A DNA stretch of 64,000 nucleotides from Candidatus Tokpelaia hoelldoblerii (GTDB taxonomy: Bacteria > Pseudomonadota > Alphaproteobacteria > Rhizobiales > Rhizobiaceae), in NCBI GenBank assembly GCA_002005325.1, contig CP017315.1, positions 1,488,001-1,552,000 on the forward strand, given 5' to 3'. Below are positions 52,205 through 61,515 of this stretch, piece after piece. Each line of letters begins with the position of its first letter. Within the stretch, counting starts at the first letter, position 1. The notes beneath the pieces are model-generated. The model searched no databases. It had not been told where the DNA came from and saw only the letters and a list, made by a program, of their open reading frames with translations. Position numbers and translations under genes: made by a program.

Positions 52205-54028
52205 TTATTCCACCGTCACGGATTTGGCGAGATTGCGCGGCTGGTCAACATCCGTGCCAAGCAGCACCGCCGTATGATAGGCAATAAGCTGCACAGGCAC
52301 AGAATAAACAATCGGCGCGGCAATTTCCGGCACATCCGGCAGGACAAGCGTCGCCAGTGTCTTCACACTGACAGCCGCCGCCCCGCGCTTGTCAGTTATC
52401 AGAATAATCCGCCCGCCGCGCGCCGCCACTTCCTGCATATTGGAAACAGTTTTTTCAAACCAGCGGTCATGGGGCGCAACAACAATCACCGGCATATCTT
52501 CATCAACCAGCGCAATCGGCCCGTGTTTCAGTTCACCCGCGGCATAGCCTTCAGCATGAATATAGGAAAGCTCCTTGAGTTTCAGTGCCCCTTCCAGAGC
52601 GACCGGACAAGCGGTGCCGCGCCCCAGATAAAGCACGTGTTGCGCTGTCATCAGATGACGGCAGAGTTTTCCGATGGTATCTTCAAGCTTCAATGCCTGT
52701 GCAAGATAACGCGGCACCTCACCAAGCGCACGCACCAGTTCTTCTTCCTGCCTTGCCTTGATCTTCCCCCGCGCCCGCCCCGCCATCACCGCCAGGGATG
52801 CCAATGCCGCAAGCTGCGCCGTAAACGCCTTGGTAGAAGCAACACCGATTTCCGGCCCGGCCAGTGTCGGAAAAACACTGTCCGCCTCGCGCGCCATGGT
52901 CGACTCCGCCACATTGACCACCACACCGGTTTTGCATCCGCTCTGCTGGCAATAGCGCAGGCAGGCCAGCGTGTCAGCGGTTTCCCCCGATTGCGACACA
53001 AACAGCGCCAGAGTATCCTCGTCAAGCGGTGGCTCCCGATAGCGGAACTCGGACGCGACATCATGATCAACAGACAGCCCGGCAAGGCTTTCAAACCAGT
53101 AGCGCGCCACCAGGGTGGAATAGTAGGCCGTACCGCAACAAGCAAAGGATATTCGCGACAGCGCCTTCCAGTCCGGCGTATTACCCAGCTTGCGCACTGT
53201 GCCTTTGGCCAGGTCAAGATAATGCGCCAGCGTGTGCGCAACAGTCTCCGGCTGCTCGAACATTTCCTTATGCATGAAATGACGGTGGTTGCCCCTGGAA
53301 ACCAGAAAGGCCGAACCGGATGATTTCTTTTTCGCGCGGTTGACCTGCTTGCCATCAGCATCATAAACTGTTGCCGAGCGGCGGGTCAGCACAACCCAGT
53401 CACCATCTTCCAGATAGCTGACTGTATCGGTAAAGGGCGCAAGCGCAATGGCGTCCGAACCGACATACATTTCCCCCTTGCCATGGCCAATAGCAAGGGG
53501 CGGGCCCTGCCGCGCGGCAATCAGCAGGTCTTCCTCGCCCTCAAAAACCAGCGCCAGCGCAAAAGCGCCGCGCAGACACGGCAAAACAGCGCGCATGGCT
53601 TCAACCGGCGTCTTGCCGCCTGCCAGCGCCTCACTGACCAGATGCGCTATCACTTCCGTATCGGTTTCACTCTCGAACTTATAGCCTTTTTCCTGCAACT
53701 GCGCCCGCAATTCAGCAAAATTTTCAACAATGCCATTATGCACAACCGCCACGCGGCCACTCATATGCGGATGAGCGTTGCGTTCCACCGGCACACCATG
53801 GGTCGCCCAGCGCGTATGGCCGATACCGGTGTGGCCGGCAAGCGGCTGCGCCGCCAGTTTTTTTTCCAGCCGCACCAGCTTGCCCTCAGCCCGCAGACGG
53901 GTGAGATGACCGTTTTCCAGCGTAGCGATACCGGCGGAATCATACCCGCGGTATTCAAGCCGTTTCAAACCATCAACAAGCAGCGGCGCAACAGGGCGTG
54001 TCCCTAAAATACCAATAATTCCACACAT
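52205..54028 (-). CDS. glmS: Glutamine--fructose-6-phosphate aminotransferase
   Basis: 607 residues. N-terminal glutaminase with Cys1 (MCGIIGILG), RWATHG and GIVENF. Two SIS domains (CGTAYYSTLVARYWFE, VSQSGETADTLACLRY, LGRGTACPVALEGALKLKE) and the C-terminus DQPRNLAKSVTVE. First step of UDP-GlcNAc synthesis. It follows glmU on the same strand after 40 bp, so the two steps are probably co-expressed. Confidence 0.97.
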   Translation of the reverse strand: MCGIIGILGTRPVAPLLVDGLKRLEYRGYDSAGIATLENGHLTRLRAEGKLVRLEKKLAAQPLAGHTGIGHTRWATHGVPVERNAHPHMSGRVAVVHNGIVENFAELRAQLQEKGYKFESETDTEVIAHLVSEALAGGKTPVEAMRAVLPCLRGAFALALVFEGEEDLLIAARQGPPLAIGHGKGEMYVGSDAIALAPFTDTVSYLEDGDWVVLTRRSATVYDADGKQVNRAKKKSSGSAFLVSRGNHRHFMHKEMFEQPETVAHTLAHYLDLAKGTVRKLGNTPDWKALSRISFACCGTAYYSTLVARYWFESLAGLSVDHDVASEFRYREPPLDEDTLALFVSQSGETADTLACLRYCQQSGCKTGVVVNVAESTMAREADSVFPTLAGPEIGVASTKAFTAQLAALASLAVMAGRARGKIKARQEEELVRALGEVPRYLAQALKLEDTIGKLCRHLMTAQHVLYLGRGTACPVALEGALKLKELSYIHAEGYAAGELKHGPIALVDEDMPVIVVAPHDRWFEKTVSNMQEVAARGGRIILITDKRGAAAVSVKTLATLVLPDVPEIAAPIVYSVPVQLIAYHTAVLLGTDVDQPRNLAKSVTVE

Positions 54029-54068
54029 AAAAACTTCCTGTCTCCCTGACGAAAAAAACGGCCACCCC

Positions 54069-55418
54069 TTATTTTCTGCTTTTCAACGCGGCATAGCGGG
54101 CGCGCAATTCTTTCGCCCGCCCTTCCTTGTTGACCTGCCGCGCCCGCCCGAATGCCAGCGCGTCATCAGCAACATTTTCCGTAATCACACTGCCGGAAGC
54201 GACATAAGCCCCATTGCCGACACGCACTGGCGCCACCAGCGCTGTATTCGAACCGATAAACGCATTCTCGCCGATTTCCGTATGCCACTTGTTATAACCG
54301 TCATAATTACAGGTGATTGTTCCCGCGCCGATATTGCTGTGCGCGCCAATGCTGGCATCCCCGATATAAGTCAGGTGATTGACTTTCGCGCCCGCACCGA
54401 CAGCGGCATTCTTCACTTCACAGAAATTGCCGACCCTGGCAGATTGCGCCAGTTGCGCCCCCGGGCGCAGCCGCGCAAAGGGGCCGACCTGCGCCGCTCC
54501 GCCAATTTCCGCCCCCTCAATATGGCTGAAGGCATGGATGACCGCGCGGGCGGCAATTTTAACGCCACAGCCAAAAAACACTTGCGGTTCAATCAGCACA
54601 TCAGCAGCAATTTGCGTATCATAGGAAAAATACACGGTTTCCGGCGCCAGCATAGTGACGCCGCGCTGCAAATGCGCAACGCGCTGGCGGTGCTGCCACA
54701 GGCTTTCAGCCTCAGCCAGTTCAAGACGGGTATTGATACCGATGACATTCTCGATCCCCACCGCCACCGCGCGCACCTCAAGCTTGCGTTTTGCCCCCAG
54801 CGCGACAATATCGGTCAAGTAATATTCACCCCTGGTGTTTTTGTTCTCTACCCTGTCGAGCAACGCCAGCAGATGTTTGCCGCGCACAGCCATTAAACCG
54901 CCATTGCAAAAGGTGATCTGTTTTTGTGCTTCAGTCGCCTCTTTTTCCTCGACAATGGCGACAAGCCTGTCGCCTTTCTCAATCAGGCGGCCATAACCGG
55001 ACGGGTTGTCCGTGTGAAAGCCCATCACAGCAATATCCGCACCCTCCGCCAAAGCCTGCCGGGCAGCGCCAAGAGCGGTTTCTTCAATCAGCGGCGTATC
55101 GCCAAAAACAATCAGCACATCGTCTACCGGCTTTTGCAAGGCAGCGCGCGCCGCTAACACTGCATGCGCTGTGCCTAAACGTTTGGTCTGGGTAAAAATT
55201 TCTGCCTTAGCTGCCAGCGGCCTGACCGCCGCCGCCACCTCATCCGCCCCGAAACCGACAACCACGGCAAGGCGCGTTGCACCGGCGGTCTGCACCGCCC
55301 GCACCACGTGGCCGACCAGCGGCAAACCGCCGATTTTGTGCAGGACCTTCGGCATGGCGGATTGCATCCGCGTCCCCTCACCCGCCGCCAGAACAATCGC
55401 CAGACATGATCGCGCCAT
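54069..55418 (-). CDS. glmU: Bifunctional UDP-N-acetylglucosamine pyrophosphorylase / GlcN-1-P acetyltransferase
   Basis: 449 residues. The N-terminal uridylyltransferase has LAAGEGTRMQSAMPKVLH and GDTPLI. The C-terminal left-handed beta-helix acetyltransferase has hexapeptide repeats and NHLTYIGDASIGAHSNIGAG, then NYDGYNKWHTEIG. Both halves look intact. With glmS it supplies UDP-GlcNAc for peptidoglycan and lipid A. Confidence 0.97.
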   Translation of the reverse strand: MARSCLAIVLAAGEGTRMQSAMPKVLHKIGGLPLVGHVVRAVQTAGATRLAVVVGFGADEVAAAVRPLAAKAEIFTQTKRLGTAHAVLAARAALQKPVDDVLIVFGDTPLIEETALGAARQALAEGADIAVMGFHTDNPSGYGRLIEKGDRLVAIVEEKEATEAQKQITFCNGGLMAVRGKHLLALLDRVENKNTRGEYYLTDIVALGAKRKLEVRAVAVGIENVIGINTRLELAEAESLWQHRQRVAHLQRGVTMLAPETVYFSYDTQIAADVLIEPQVFFGCGVKIAARAVIHAFSHIEGAEIGGAAQVGPFARLRPGAQLAQSARVGNFCEVKNAAVGAGAKVNHLTYIGDASIGAHSNIGAGTITCNYDGYNKWHTEIGENAFIGSNTALVAPVRVGNGAYVASGSVITENVADDALAFGRARQVNKEGRAKELRARYAALKSRK

Positions 55419-55468
55419 ATGGTATTTTCCTCTTTTTGTTTTTCAGTAGCGGTTATACTGAAAGAATC

Positions 55469-56212
55469 TTAACCAAATTCCTGCAGCCACGGGAATTTTT
55501 CATTCAACCAATAGGAGATATCCTGAATTCCGCCGGTTAAAAACAGGATACCGGCCAGAATCAGCAAAATACCAACAATTTTTTCTATCCTGCCGAGATG
55601 GACGCGCAAACCACTCAGAACCCACATGAAACCGGCAGAAAACAGCCCGGCCAGAAAGAATGGAATCCCCAGCCCGAAAGAATAAACGGCAAGCAAGGCT
55701 GCCCCTTCACCGACAGTCTCCCTTGCCCCTGCCAATGTCATGACCGGCGCAAGGATAGGCCCCATGCAAGGGGTCCAGCCAAAAGCGAAGGCCATACCCA
55801 TGACAAAAGCGCCCAACCGCGTGGCGGGGGCGGAATTCGCCTGAAACCGCGCCTCGCGCGATAAGAACGGCAGGCGCAAAACTCCCAGGAAATTAAGCCC
55901 CATCAGGATGATGACGATACCGGCAACAACAGTGATTTCATCCTGCCAGCGGCGCAGCAGGCCGCCAATGGCGGTCGCGCCTGCGCCAAGCGCAATAAAA
56001 ACCAGACTGAAACCGAGAATGAAACATAAAGAAGACAGCGCAAGCGCCACCCGTACACGGCTTTTTTGCCCCTTCTCACCGCCACCGCGAAAATCCTCAA
56101 CACTGACACCAGCCATATAACATAAGTAAGGCAGCACCAGCGGGAACACACATGGCGTTATAAAGGACAGCATCCCCGCCAGAAACACCAGCCCGAATTG
56201 AGAAAAATCCAT
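55469..56212 (-). CDS. ccdA: CcdA-type membrane thiol-disulfide electron carrier
   Basis: 247 residues and six or so membrane helices. Redox cysteines lie in ITPCVFPLVLPY and GWTPCMGPILAPV, as in CcdA and the membrane core of DsbD. It moves electrons across the inner membrane, typically for cytochrome c maturation. ATG 56212 is chosen since the protein begins directly with helix 1; upstream in-frame residues are unrelated. The DsbD-alpha-like protein at 17177-18136 may be its periplasmic partner (inference). Confidence 0.92.
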   Translation of the reverse strand: MDFSQFGLVFLAGMLSFITPCVFPLVLPYLCYMAGVSVEDFRGGGEKGQKSRVRVALALSSLCFILGFSLVFIALGAGATAIGGLLRRWQDEITVVAGIVIILMGLNFLGVLRLPFLSREARFQANSAPATRLGAFVMGMAFAFGWTPCMGPILAPVMTLAGARETVGEGAALLAVYSFGLGIPFFLAGLFSAGFMWVLSGLRVHLGRIEKIVGILLILAGILFLTGGIQDISYWLNEKFPWLQEFG

Positions 56213-56312
56213 TATAGCGAAACCTGTTTTGTTGGTATAATGCTGCCAGTCTATTCCAACTGCCTGCTGAAGTCCACGGCTGATAAAGCCGCCGCGCCTG
56301 TATTCATCCCTC

Positions 56313-57734
56313 TCAAATCTTATGATAGCGTTTTCTGACAATGACAAGATAAACAACCGCCAGCAGCACAAACCATAGCGGCGTATAGACAAGCGCATTC
56401 AGCGTATCGGCTTCCAGCGTCAGCAGCACCACAATAAAAGCAAAAAATGCCAGCACCAGCCAGCACATCGCTACACCGCCGGGCATTTTATAGACAGATT
56501 TTCCGTGCAGTTCAGGCCGCTTGCGGCGATAAACCATATAGCTGAGCAAAATCATCGACCAGACAAACATGAACAAAATGGCGGAAATGGTTGTCACCAC
56601 CGTGAATGCTCCCATAATCGTCGGGACAAGCGATAAAACACCATAGGCGGCGAGGATACACAAACACGAAAATATCAGGCCGTTCGCGGGCACATGATTG
56701 CCGGAAATCTTGCCTAGGCTCACCGGTGCGCCGCCTTTTTCCGCCAGGCCATACACCATGCGGCTGGTTGAAAACACACCGCTATTGGCTGAAGAGGCCG
56801 CAGACGTCAGCACGACAAAATTCACCAGACTGGCGGCAACCGGAATACCGATCAGCACAAACATCTGCACAAACGGGCTTTTGTCAGGAATAACCTCGTT
56901 CCACGGCGTCACAGACATGATGACGATCAGCGACAGGAGGTAAAAGAAAATAATGCGCACCGGAATGGAATTGATGGCCTTTGGCAGGTTGCGCTCAGGG
57001 TTTTTGACTTCCGCCGCTGTCGTTCCGGCCAGTTCAATACCGACAAAGGCAAAGACGGCAATCTGAAAACCGGCAAAAAAGCCCATAACGCCTTTCGGGA
57101 AAATATCACCACCATTCCACACATGGCCAAGCGAGGCAACGGTTCCGTCCGGCGCGGTGAAACCGGTTAAAATCATATAAAGCCCGATCAGGACCAGCGC
57201 GGCAATGGCGATAATCTTGATCAGCGCAAACCAGAATTCAAGTTCGCCGAACAGCTTCACAGTGACGATATTCAAGACAAAAAACAGCGAAATACAAAGC
57301 AGAACCGGTATCCACGGGCTGAGATGCGGCCACCAGTGCTGCGCATAACCGGCAATGGCGATAACATCCGCCACCCCGGTCACAATCCAGCACAGCCAAT
57401 ACGTCCAGCCAACAAAAAAGCCCGCCCACGGCCCCAGAAGATCAGCGGAAAAATCAATAAAGGATTTGTATTTTGTGTCTGCCAGCAGCAGCTCTCCCAT
57501 AGCGCGCATGACAAAAAACAGCATAAAGCCGATAATCGCATAGGCTAGGATAATGGAAGGGCCGGCGACGTGAATTGTCTTGCCCGATCCCATAAACAGG
57601 CCGGTGCCGATTGCCCCGCCAATCGCAATCAACTGAATATGACGATTTGTCAATCCACGGCGGAGCGCATCTTCACCCTCGACAGGGGTCCCGGAATGGG
57701 CCTGGCTATACATATCATTCTCCTCCTGGCTCAA
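56313..57734 (-). CDS. cycA: D-serine/D-alanine/glycine permease, CycA-like
   Basis: 473-residue APC-family amino-acid/proton symporter with twelve helices. Very close to enterobacterial CycA by recollection (RRGLTNRHIQLIAIGGAIGT, MRAMGELLL, GFQIAVFAFVGIELAGTTAAE, SAASSANSGVFSTSRM). Imports glycine, D-alanine, D-serine and L-alanine. Divergent from sdaC; both resemble gammaproteobacterial proteins unusually well, suggesting joint transfer. The start could also be a few codons downstream (MYSQAHSG). Confidence 0.9.
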   Translation of the reverse strand: MSQEENDMYSQAHSGTPVEGEDALRRGLTNRHIQLIAIGGAIGTGLFMGSGKTIHVAGPSIILAYAIIGFMLFFVMRAMGELLLADTKYKSFIDFSADLLGPWAGFFVGWTYWLCWIVTGVADVIAIAGYAQHWWPHLSPWIPVLLCISLFFVLNIVTVKLFGELEFWFALIKIIAIAALVLIGLYMILTGFTAPDGTVASLGHVWNGGDIFPKGVMGFFAGFQIAVFAFVGIELAGTTAAEVKNPERNLPKAINSIPVRIIFFYLLSLIVIMSVTPWNEVIPDKSPFVQMFVLIGIPVAASLVNFVVLTSAASSANSGVFSTSRMVYGLAEKGGAPVSLGKISGNHVPANGLIFSCLCILAAYGVLSLVPTIMGAFTVVTTISAILFMFVWSMILLSYMVYRRKRPELHGKSVYKMPGGVAMCWLVLAFFAFIVVLLTLEADTLNALVYTPLWFVLLAVVYLVIVRKRYHKI

Positions 57735-57770
57735 GGCATCGTTTTTCTTTATCTATCAATAATTATAGTG

Positions 57771-57805
57771 TAAATTACTTTGCTTGTTGACAACATAGTA
57801 ATTTA
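57771..57805. promoter_or_regulatory. Nested palindrome between cycA and sdaC
   Basis: Outer arms TAAATTACT (57771-57779) and AGTAATTTA (57797-57805) are perfect complements 17 nt apart; inside them lies TGTTGACAACA (57785-57795). A candidate operator for a shared regulator that is not encoded next to the genes. Confidence 0.5.
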
Positions 57806-57862
57806 TCAGGTTAAATCAGACAAGCGGGCATCGCTATTTAATTTTTTTGAGAAGTGATGAAG

Positions 57863-59194
57863 ATGGAAAACACTCAAACTGATGTTGCTCCGGTTGAAGC
57901 CGGCCTGATTATTCCGGCTGGAATGGATACAGCTGCCCCGGCCGGACCGTGGAGGGCATGGCGCAGGACAGATACTGTATGGATGCTGAGCCTTTATGGC
58001 ACGGCCGTGGGGGCGGGGGTGCTGTTCCTGCCGATCAACGCCGGCGCCGGCGGCTTGATCCCCCTGATTATCATGGCCATTCTGGCTTTTCCGATGACAT
58101 TTTTCTCGCATCGCGGCCTCACCCGTTTTGTACTGTCGGGTAAAAATCCGGGTGAAGACATCACAGAAGTGGTGGAGGAACATTTCGGTTCCGGTATCGG
58201 CAAAATCATCACGGCATTTTACTTTTTCGCCATCTATCCGCTTTTGCTGATTTATGGTGTCGCCATCACCAATACGGTTGAAAGCTTTATCGTCAACCAG
58301 CTTCATATGAGCGCGCCGCCGCGCTTTGTTCTGTCATTTGTTCTGGTCGCCGGCATGATAGCCGTTGTCAGCTTCAACCAGCAGGTGATCGTGAAAACGA
58401 TGAGTGTTCTGGTTTTTCCGTTTATCGCTTCGCTTATGGTGGTTGCGCTTTACTTAGTCCCGCAGTGGAACAGCGCAGCGCTGGAAACACTGTCTTTCAC
58501 CAATTCGACAGCCACCGGTCACGGCCTGCTGGCAACATTATGGCTGGCAATGCCAGTGATGGTTTTTTCCTTTAACCACTCTCCCATCATCTCCTCATTT
58601 GCCGTGGCAAAACGTGAAGAATATGGTGAAAATGCTGAGGAAAAATGCTCAACCATTCTGTCATACGCCCATATTATGATGACGGTGACTGTGATGTTCT
58701 TTGTTTTCAGTTGTGTTCTCAGTCTCACTCCAGCTGATATGGCAGAGGCAAAAGCGCAGAATATTACAATCCTGTCTTATCTTGCCAATCATTTTCATGC
58801 TCCGTTTATCGACTGGCTGGCACCGATTATCGCGATTGTGGCTATTACCAAATCCTTTTTCGGCCATTACCTCGGCGCGCGTGAAGGCTGCAACGGCATC
58901 GTGTTTAAATTTCTTCCCGGAACGCGGAATATCAAACTTCCTCTCCTGAACAGGCTTACCGCATTGTTCATCCTCTTGACCACATGGATTGTAGCAACGC
59001 TTAACCCCAGCATCCTGGGCCTGATTGAAATGCTGGGCGGGCCGGTTATCGCCGTCCTTCTTTTCCTGATGCCGATGTGGGCCATTGCCAAAGTTCCAGC
59101 CATGCGCAAATACAAAGGCCATACCAGCAATGCCTTTGTGGTGGTGATAGGTCTTGTTGCCATTTCGGCAATTTTCTATTCCCTGTTCAATTGA
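57863..59194 (+). CDS. sdaC: Serine/threonine transporter, SdaC-like
   Basis: 443-residue HAAAP-family proton/serine symporter. Long stretches agree with E. coli SdaC as I recall it (GAGVLFLPINAGAGGLIPLI, GKNPGEDITEVVEEHFG, MVFSFNHSPIISSFAVAKRE, KSFFGHYLGAREG, KVPAMRKY). The start ATG 57863 (MENTQT) matches the E. coli N-terminus and has GAGAAG 8 bases upstream; GTG 57854 and ATG 57857 are alternatives. No serine deaminase gene is adjacent. A short GC stem (59201-59207 with 59216-59222) follows the stop. Confidence 0.92.
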   Translation: MENTQTDVAPVEAGLIIPAGMDTAAPAGPWRAWRRTDTVWMLSLYGTAVGAGVLFLPINAGAGGLIPLIIMAILAFPMTFFSHRGLTRFVLSGKNPGEDITEVVEEHFGSGIGKIITAFYFFAIYPLLLIYGVAITNTVESFIVNQLHMSAPPRFVLSFVLVAGMIAVVSFNQQVIVKTMSVLVFPFIASLMVVALYLVPQWNSAALETLSFTNSTATGHGLLATLWLAMPVMVFSFNHSPIISSFAVAKREEYGENAEEKCSTILSYAHIMMTVTVMFFVFSCVLSLTPADMAEAKAQNITILSYLANHFHAPFIDWLAPIIAIVAITKSFFGHYLGAREGCNGIVFKFLPGTRNIKLPLLNRLTALFILLTTWIVATLNPSILGLIEMLGGPVIAVLLFLMPMWAIAKVPAMRKYKGHTSNAFVVVIGLVAISAIFYSLFN

Positions 59195-59370
59195 TTTTTT
59201 GGCGCCGTCGACGGGCGGCGCCGTTTCAGGAATAAGATTTCATTGGCTATCAGCAAACGTGATGCCGCCCGGTTTTTAACAGGCGCGGCGTATGACCCTG
59301 CCACACAATTATTTCGCGGCCTGAAGCAAGCTTATTTCCGGATAACACGGATAAAATAACAGGAAGATAA

Positions 59371-59447
59371 TGGCGCACCCGAAGAGATTCGAACTCCTGA
59401 CCCCCAGATTCGTAGTCTGGTGCTCTATCCAGCTGAGCTACGGGTGC
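59371..59447 (-). tRNA. tRNA-Arg (anticodon ACG)
   Basis: 77-nt cloverleaf on the minus strand with encoded CCA (complement of 59371-59373). The acceptor stem GCACCCG/CGGGTGC is perfect (59441-59447 with 59375-59381), the D-arm contains AGCTCAGCTGGATAGAGC, the anticodon loop CTACGAA lies between CCAGA and TCTGG, and the T-arm contains GTTCGAATC. ACG reads CGN Arg codons after A-to-I editing. The rest of the 59195-59612 gap shows only the weak hairpin after sdaC. Confidence 0.97.
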
Positions 59448-59612
59448 GCAAAAAGCGATATCAACATCTCGCTCGCCGTTTCCTAATCGCTTCGCCGCAA
59501 AATTGCAAGCCTCAGATTTAAAAAAATCGATTTTTTCGCAATTATAAAACAAAAATATCCGATAAAATATCGAAAGCTCTGTTGAAGCCCTGTATTCCAG
59601 GCCGGTTTCTTT

Positions 59613-61103
59613 TTAAACCATGCCGTATTTGAAACCGGAATCGGGAAGACGAATCTCGAAATGCGTTCCCGGGCGGCCATCTTCCAGCAATTTGATTGTT
59701 CCGCCGTGCGCGCGCACCAGTTCAAGGCAGATAGCAAGCCCCAGACCAATACCGTCACGCCGCGTTGATCCCTGAAAAGGCGCAAACAGATGTTCCTTTG
59801 CCCTTGCCGGCAGGCCCGGGCCGGTATCCTCCACATCAATAACCGCCGTTGCCCCGATCCGCCCGGCCGAAATTGAAATCCGCCTGGCAGCACAATCCAC
59901 CCTGTTCTCGTCCGCCGTTATCGCCTCCACCGCATTGCGGATGAGATTGGTGATAACACGGTGCATCTGCTCACTATCGGCATCAATCTCGAAATTTTCC
60001 GGTACAAGATTGCGCAGTTCCACCTGCTCCTTGCCGGCAACCGCCAGACTTTCATGCACCTCGTCAACCAGATGGCGCAAACCCAGACGGCGCTTTTGCG
60101 GCAACTGTTCCTGCGCATGGCCGTAAGCGATAACACTCTGGCTATAACGGATAGCACGGCTGATAGCGCGCAACAGTTTCGGCGTGAGTTTTTGCACAAC
60201 CGGATTATCAATTTCTGCCAGGTGATCCGAAACAAGTTGCGCCGACGCCAGCACATTGCGCATATCATGGTTGATTTTGGAAACCGCCAGCCCAAGGTCA
60301 ACCAGATGTTTCTGGCGGACATAATTTTGCTGCAGGACGCGCTCAACCGCCGCAATCCGCCGCTGGGCAAGGCCAACCTCATCATTGCGCTGCTCCGGCA
60401 CCAGAATACGGCCCGGATCGTGCGGCTCGGCTACAAACTCCAGCATATTGTCATAGATATGGCCCCATGGGCGCATCAGCAGCTCATAGATAATCAGATA
60501 GATCAACAAGGCGGCAATAATGGCGATTGTGAAGGAAACAGCGATAAACTGTCCGGTAAATTCAAGCAGGATCTGGTAAACAATGGTTTTGGGAATAATC
60601 GCCGAAAGCACGCCGTCGCGCCCCCCAAGTGCGCCGACCACTTCTATGGCCCCCCTTCTGTCACGCAACAGCAAAATCCGCAGGGTTTCCCATAAGGAAG
60701 CAATCTCGTTAGAATGACGCAAATCGATAACCTGCGTAACGGGCGCCGGATTTTTCCGGCTCAAGGTCATTGTTCTCCCGTTCGCGCGCGTGATACGGAT
60801 TACCGAAAAAGCCGTTGAATGTAAAATATCATCACCGTCAAGATCTCCCTGCTTATTGACAAAAGCAAGACCTAACGCCTGCGCCGCCTGATGCCTGGTT
60901 TCCAGCCAGCGATCTTTCATATCAGCGATGGAGGGTACAAATACCAGAATTTCGGTAATCAGCACTGCGAGACTGATAAAAAATATCAGCTTGACACGCA
61001 GACGCTGATAAAATGGAATTTTTGCCTGCATGCTGGCATAGGCTGACATATCTTCCGCCAGTTCTGCATCCTGCAATGTTTTCTCCGCAGCCTCGACCCG
61101 CAT
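59613..61103 (-). CDS. Membrane sensor histidine kinase
   Basis: 496 residues. Two membrane helices (LIFFISLAVLITEILVFVPS and FIAVSFTIAIIAALLIYLII) flank a periplasmic domain of about 150 residues. A HAMP-like linker follows, then a dimerisation/phosphoacceptor helix with KINHDMRN near residue 277, and a HATPase domain (NLIRNAVEAI, DVEDTGPGLP, GIGLGLAICLELV). No response regulator gene is adjacent, so it is an orphan kinase whose partner is elsewhere. The signal is unknown. Confidence 0.88.
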   Translation of the reverse strand: MRVEAAEKTLQDAELAEDMSAYASMQAKIPFYQRLRVKLIFFISLAVLITEILVFVPSIADMKDRWLETRHQAAQALGLAFVNKQGDLDGDDILHSTAFSVIRITRANGRTMTLSRKNPAPVTQVIDLRHSNEIASLWETLRILLLRDRRGAIEVVGALGGRDGVLSAIIPKTIVYQILLEFTGQFIAVSFTIAIIAALLIYLIIYELLMRPWGHIYDNMLEFVAEPHDPGRILVPEQRNDEVGLAQRRIAAVERVLQQNYVRQKHLVDLGLAVSKINHDMRNVLASAQLVSDHLAEIDNPVVQKLTPKLLRAISRAIRYSQSVIAYGHAQEQLPQKRRLGLRHLVDEVHESLAVAGKEQVELRNLVPENFEIDADSEQMHRVITNLIRNAVEAITADENRVDCAARRISISAGRIGATAVIDVEDTGPGLPARAKEHLFAPFQGSTRRDGIGLGLAICLELVRAHGGTIKLLEDGRPGTHFEIRLPDSGFKYGMV

Positions 61104-61515
61104 AAATAGACAGCTCCACTATAGTAAACCATGTATTTTAGCAGCACCGCCTGCAAAAGCAAGCATTGCCTGACAAAGGGAAAATACCCCATCCCTTCAC
61201 CTGTTTCACCTTTATCTATTTGAAATAAAAAAGAATCTGCTTTCTCCATAAAAATCCGGCGGTTTAAATATTCTGAACCTGTGCAGGCCATCAGAGATAA
61301 TCCGGACATAGAACAATCCGTCTTTCCCTGACACGGAACGGCATTCTCTCACAGCGCGTCATCGGGCTTTCACAGGAAGCCGCCTGTCAACACTTTGGGA
61401 AGTCCACAGAAACTTTCAGATTATCGGCTTGTTTTTGAGTGAAAAGCCACATTATGATGTCCTTTCAAAAGGGGCTTTCGGCCTCATGAAACTGTATATA
61501 AGAAAGCACTGCACC
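61104..61515. other. Intergenic region between the histidine kinase and glpD
   Basis: 412 bp separating divergent genes. I see only a short GGCTT/AAGCC stem near 61425-61450 and a TATATA stretch at about 61496, which might be a -10 element for glpD. No clear operator, RNA or coding sequence. Confidence 0.4.

Noticed and set aside
52187..53323. 378-codon plus-strand frame opposite glmS
   Set aside because: Antisense to an intact GlmS; basic, low-complexity product with no known motif.
55425..55460. T-rich CTCTTTTTGTTTTTC stretch upstream of glmU, resembling the 35-bp repeat
   Set aside because: Only a short part matches, there is a single copy, and the dyad arms are missing; likely chance.
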